Shown piece after piece: positions 63,475 through 64,000 of a stretch of DNA of 64,000 nucleotides (positions are counted from its first letter, which is position 1; every line of letters begins with the position of its first letter). Position numbers and translations under genes: made by a program. Origin of the DNA: Saccharopolyspora thermophila (lineage in GTDB: Bacteria > Actinomycetota > Actinomycetes > Mycobacteriales > Pseudonocardiaceae). The DNA lies in assembly GCF_014646075.1 (NCBI RefSeq), contig NZ_BMMT01000003.1:124001-188000 (forward strand), written 5' to 3'. Under the pieces are notes generated by a model. The model saw nothing but the letters and a program-made list of their open reading frames with translations, was not told the DNA's origin and did not search any database.

Positions 63475-63677
63475 GAGGCCGAATGTCGCACCGGTGTTCC
63501 GCCGAAGGGGCCAGAACACGCCGCCGACTCCGCCCATCGGGCGACGGCAACTGTCCACTGCGGACGGAGGTGATCACGAAGCGTTCGCGCCGTGCCGGGA
63601 GCGGGCCACGGGTGGGGGACGTCAGAACAGCAACGCGCGCCGACGGTGACCCGTCGACGCGCGCGGCCGTGAAAAGA

Positions 63678-64000
63678 TCAGAAAGGATTGGCGCCGGGGT
63701 GCGGCATCTGCTGGGTGCCCTGCGGCCCGGTGTGGCCCGACTGGCCGTGCTGCCCGGACGAGGACCCGCCCTGGCCCGGCTGGCCGGACTGGTTCTGACC
63801 GGACGGAGCTGGACCGGACTGGGCTGTGTGGGACGGAGCCGCGGGCTGCCCGGGCTGGCTGCCCGAGGCCGGTACCCACCCGCCCGGCTGCGGCGGCTGG
63901 GTGCCGACCGGGCTCCAGCCACCGGTGCCCGGCTGCGCCGGCTGGCCCGTTGGCCACCCGGGACCACCCGGCCCGCCGGGTGCGCCCGGCTTGCCGGGCT
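63678..64000 (-). CDS. Gly/Pro/Gln-tailed protein, C-terminal part (DUF5336-like by position)
   Basis: The last 106 codons of a gene that enters from beyond the window. The visible part is low-complexity: Gly-Pro-Pro/Gln-Pro-Gly repeats (PGKPGAPGGPGGPGWP, QPGQGGSSSGQHGQSGH) ending QQMPHPGANPF. In M. tuberculosis the gene at this place is Rv0954, a DUF5336 membrane protein with a similar tail, and the neighbours DUF6350-purN-purH are conserved, so the same is likely here. The membrane domain itself is outside the window. Confidence 0.6.
   Translation of the reverse strand, partial: PGKPGAPGGPGGPGWPTGQPAQPGTGGWSPVGTQPPQPGGWVPASGSQPGQPAAPSHTAQSGPAPSGQNQSGQPGQGGSSSGQHGQSGHTGPQGTQQMPHPGANPF

Overview
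This 64 kb window is high-GC actinobacterial chromosome. Gene content and order point to the Pseudonocardiales (a Saccharopolyspora- or Amycolatopsis-like organism; the genus is inference). Supporting features are: a sdhCDAB operon next to cytidine deaminase; a fused F420 gene (fbiC); a trpS-YihY pair; an imuA'-imuB-dnaE2 mutasome; the DUF5336-DUF6350-purN-purH block known from Mycobacterium tuberculosis; Scr1/DUF397-type regulators; and many genes starting at GTG, some directly behind a TANNNT -10 box (leaderless mRNAs). No rRNA, CRISPR array, transposase or phage module was seen. One tRNA (Val-GAC) is present.

Layout. 1-5.4 kb: a nucleoside-type ABC importer (lipoprotein, double ATPase, two permeases) running into cytidine deaminase, i.e. 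nucleoside uptake and salvage. 5.9-9.4 kb: succinate dehydrogenase sdhCDAB, closed by a strong terminator. 9.46-11.07 kb: a lower-GC decayed cassette with a nonsense mutation and several frameshifts. 11.1-18.2 kb: housekeeping genes (DD-carboxypeptidase, YihY, trpS, fbiC) with a CYTH gene stub. 18.5-26.8 kb: secreted subtilase, flavoprotein reductase, TetR/reductase divergon with operator repeats, cutA, exonuclease III and a two-component system. 26.8-29.7 kb: DUF574 methyltransferase, Scr1-type regulator and DUF397 protein around a striking 34-bp palindrome. 29.9-33.1 kb: lipoprotein phosphatase, AraC regulator, and a BNR-repeat protein coupled to a MoaD-like protein ending in Gly-Gly.

33.3-39.9 kb is the most unusual part: nine small exported proteins in a row. 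Four belong to one Gly/Asn/Asp-rich two-cysteine family, two form a convergent Gln/Asn-rich pair, one is a subtilisin-inhibitor (SSI) homologue, and nearly every gene has its own hairpin terminator. It looks like an envelope or extracellular-matrix locus.

40-48.4 kb: icd, a YdjM-type membrane protein, folD-DUF3017, two transporters, and a dehydrogenase pseudogene. 48.7-53.1 kb: a TNT-domain (NAD glycohydrolase) protein with a possible YezG-like N-terminus, a pentapeptide fragment, a universal stress protein and an M20 peptidase. 53.3-59.1 kb: the SOS mutasome with four LexA-type boxes. 59.6-64 kb: purH, purN, DUF6350 and the start of a Gly/Pro/Gln-tailed protein cut by the window end.
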